DNA of 64,000 nt from Enterococcus larvae (GTDB taxonomy: Bacteria > Bacillota > Bacilli > Lactobacillales > Enterococcaceae), in contig NZ_JAEDXU010000013.1 of assembly GCF_017830045.1 (NCBI RefSeq), forward strand, positions 46,125 to 110,124, written 5' to 3'. A program made the translations under genes and the position numbers. Shown piece after piece: positions 62,298-64,000 of the stretch. The notes under the pieces are model-generated. The model was not told the origin of the DNA, searched no databases, and saw nothing but the letters and a program-made list of their open reading frames with translations. The stretch's first letter is position 1, and each line of letters begins with the position of its first letter.

Positions 62298-62798
62298 ATG
62301 AGTGAAGCAGCAATCGCTAAAAAAGCAGGTTTAGTTGATGACGTAACTGAAAAATTCAAAGCAGCAGCTTCTGTAGTCATCGTTGACTACCGTGGTTTAA
62401 CTGTTGAAGAAGTAACAAGCTTACGTAAACAACTACGCGATGCAAACGTTGAAATGAAAGTTATCAAAAATTCTATCCTTTCACGTGCCGCAAAAGCAGC
62501 AGGCTTAGAAGGTCTTGATGAAGTATTCACAGGTCCTACAGCTGTAGCATTCAGTAACGAAGATGTAGTTGCACCGGCTAAGATTATGGATGAATTTGCA
62601 AAAGATGCAAAAGCATTGGAAATCAAAGGTGGGGTTATCGAAGGTAAAGTATCTTCTTTGGAAGAAATTACTGCACTTGCGAAACTACCAAGCCGCGAAG
62701 GTTTACTATCTATGTTGCTGTCTGTTCTACAAGCACCAGTCCGCAACGTTGCCTACGCTGTCAAAGCAGTGGCAGAAAAACAAGAAGAAGTTGCTTAA
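62298..62798 (+). CDS. rplJ: 50S ribosomal protein L10
   Basis: 166 residues. [47 protein letters not shown], then the C-terminal helix that binds L7/L12 dimers. Start after AGGAGGTG. Confidence 0.97.
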   Translation: MSEAAIAKKAGLVDDVTEKFKAAASVVIVDYRGLTVEEVTSLRKQLRDANVEMKVIKNSILSRAAKAAGLEGLDEVFTGPTAVAFSNEDVVAPAKIMDEFAKDAKALEIKGGVIEGKVSSLEEITALAKLPSREGLLSMLLSVLQAPVRNVAYAVKAVAEKQEEVA

Positions 62799-62866
62799 TC
62801 GCAGCCTAACTTTAGTATCATAAAAAAAATTATAGTTTATTAAACTTTAAATGGAGGAAAACAAAA

Positions 62867-63235
62867 ATGGCATTGAATATTGAAAACATTATTGCTGAAC
62901 TAGAAACAGCAACTATCTTAGAATTAAGCGAATTAGTTAAAGCTATTGAAGAAAAATTTGACGTATCTGCAGCAGCTCCTGTTGCAGCAGCAGCAGGTCC
63001 TGCAGCTGGTGGCGGCGAAGAACAAACTGAATTCACTGTAGAATTGACTGCAGCTGGAGATCAAAAAGTTAAAGTTATCAAAGCAGTTCGTGAAGCAACT
63101 GGTCTTGGCTTGAAAGAAGCTAAAGCTGTAGTTGACGGAGCTCCTGCACCAGTTAAAGAAGGCATCTCTAAAGATGAAGCTGAAACATTGAAAGCTGCTT
63201 TAGAAGAAGTTGGCGCTTCTGTAACAGTAAAATAA
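62867..63235 (+). CDS. rplL: 50S ribosomal protein L7/L12
   Basis: 122 residues. N-terminal dimerisation helices, an Ala/Gly hinge ([16 protein letters not shown]) and the C-terminal domain [20 protein letters not shown]. Start after TGGAGG. Only a weak 5-bp hairpin follows before the IS element. Confidence 0.97.
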   Translation: MALNIENIIAELETATILELSELVKAIEEKFDVSAAAPVAAAAGPAAGGGEEQTEFTVELTAAGDQKVKVIKAVREATGLGLKEAKAVVDGAPAPVKEGISKDEAETLKAALEEVGASVTVK

Positions 63236-63253
63236 TTCTCTTTTGTAGAGATT

Positions 63254-64000
63254 TTAGAGAGTGGGACAATAGTCCGCTCTCAAAAAGAAAACAAGTCTGA
63301 TTTTGATGATCAATATCAAAATCGGGCTTGTTTTTTCTTCTTTCCGTCTCTTTCTCTCCATGTGCTTCCCTAATTTTCTCAAGTTTAACGCCATCAGCGC
63401 CAAACCAACATCAATCTTCGCTCCTTGTTTTCCACGCAAATGGAAACGATGGAACCCCAAATGAGCCTTTAGATGCCCAAATACTGGTTCGACCTCGATT
63501 TTTCGTTTTCGATAAATCGAACCTGTTTTTTCATCTAAAAGCTTCTGCTTACACACTGCTTTGAAGTACTGCCAATTATTGTTCACTTGAATCTGACGTG
63601 TTCGGTCGCTTTTGGCTTTCGTACAGTGACTACGAACAGGACAACCTCGACAATCCTCACATTCATAGACTTTGAAGTCTCGGACAAATCCTCCTTTGTC
63701 CGTTCTTCGACTGTATCGCTTGAAGGGAACTGCCCGATGGGCAGGACAAATATAGGTATCCTCTTCTTCAAGATAGCGCCAGTTTTCAACGATAAATGGA
63801 TTGTCTCTGTAGTTCTTTTTGCTTTCTTTATGGTACCCACCATAGGTAATCAATGGTGTTTTATGCAAGATATCACTGATATACATATAATTTTCTTCAC
63901 TGCCATAACCGGCATCTGCCACAATATATTCGGGTAGCTCCTTGTGTTGGTCTAAGAAGCTGTCTAAGAACGGATTTAAGGTTTTTGTATCGGTTGGATT
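63254..64000 (-). CDS. IS1182-family transposase, C-terminal part
   Basis: About 248 residues to the window edge; the frame is open beyond it. Seen: the second catalytic Asp in VADAGYGSEEN, the Cys cluster YECEDCRGCPVRSHC of this family, and the catalytic Glu region RKIEVEPVFGHLKAHLGF. The last residues (about 25, ending RADYCPTL) are read through the terminal hairpins of the IS. Confidence 0.88.
   Translation of the reverse strand, partial: NPTDTKTLNPFLDSFLDQHKELPEYIVADAGYGSEENYMYISDILHKTPLITYGGYHKESKKNYRDNPFIVENWRYLEEEDTYICPAHRAVPFKRYSRRTDKGGFVRDFKVYECEDCRGCPVRSHCTKAKSDRTRQIQVNNNWQYFKAVCKQKLLDEKTGSIYRKRKIEVEPVFGHLKAHLGFHRFHLRGKQGAKIDVGLALMALNLRKLGKHMERKRRKEEKTSPILILIIKIRLVFFLRADYCPTL
63294..63341. 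terminator. terminator within the IS end
   Basis: A 15-bp stem with two or three G-U pairs (63294-63308 with 63316-63330) followed by T6; it can stop rplJL read-through from the plus side. Confidence 0.7.

Larger units (their letters stand above)
63250..64000 (-). mobile_element. IS1182-family insertion sequence, one end
   Basis: Begins about 15-20 bp after rplL and runs to the window edge. Its end carries two nested hairpins, a 9-bp stem near 63259-63283 and a 15-bp stem near 63294-63331 with a T-run, which probably end transcription from both sides. The exact inverted repeat and target duplication cannot be fixed with one end only. Confidence 0.8.

Overview
The window is a chromosomal segment of a low-GC Firmicute, most likely an Enterococcus close to the E. 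faecalis group. The evidence is a complete WxL surface-protein locus (WxL, DUF916/DUF3324 and LPxTG-like proteins), strong Shine-Dalgarno sites, TTG/GTG starts, Firmicute-type LexA, NrdR and GlnR operators, an L10 leader in front of rplJL, and a nrdDG / Bce-type transporter neighbourhood that I recall from E. faecalis. No rRNA, tRNA or CRISPR array was seen.

Layout. 1-5.8 kb: 3' part of a ROK glucokinase, a rhodanese-fold membrane protein without its catalytic Cys, a DUF488 protein, an FAD/NAD(P)-binding protein, a 55-residue DUF3042 gene on the minus strand, a degenerate GalT homologue and a YiaA/B-type membrane protein. 6-24.3 kb: the replication/recombination block dnaX-ebfC ... recR-tmk-pstA-holB-ricT-yabA-rsmI. 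It is split by about 11 kb holding a MerR/GyrI regulator and the WxL locus (9.8-19 kb).

The WxL locus encodes a winged-helix regulator with a degenerate receiver, a 1143-residue WxL protein, a small YPSTG-anchored protein, two smaller WxL proteins, a DUF916/DUF3324 anchor, a polybasic two-helix membrane protein, and a signal peptidase I homologue lacking both catalytic residues. This reads as one surface-complex assembly unit, and the pseudo-peptidase is the most unusual element in the window.

24.7-34 kb: amt-glnK behind a perfect GlnR/TnrA box; dinB with a LexA box inside its promoter; a PadR-linked ABC-2 transporter; nrdD and nrdG with two NrdR-like boxes. 34-48 kb: a Bce-type ABC transporter without a two-component system, an M42 aminopeptidase, DUF975, an MBL-fold hydrolase with lplA, trmR, a repeat lipoprotein, a DnaQ-like exonuclease, exonuclease III, a Gfo/Idh oxidoreductase, murB and a CBS-ACT protein.

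48-64 kb: rpmG-secE-nusG, a frameshifted membrane-protein pseudogene, a potABCD-like importer followed by adenine deaminase and a second amidohydrolase, sdaAB, an Rrf2 regulator with a palindromic operator and an SDR gene, then rplK-rplA and rplJ-rplL with L1-type and L10-type RNA control sites. An IS1182-family element starts about 20 bp after rplL and runs off the window.
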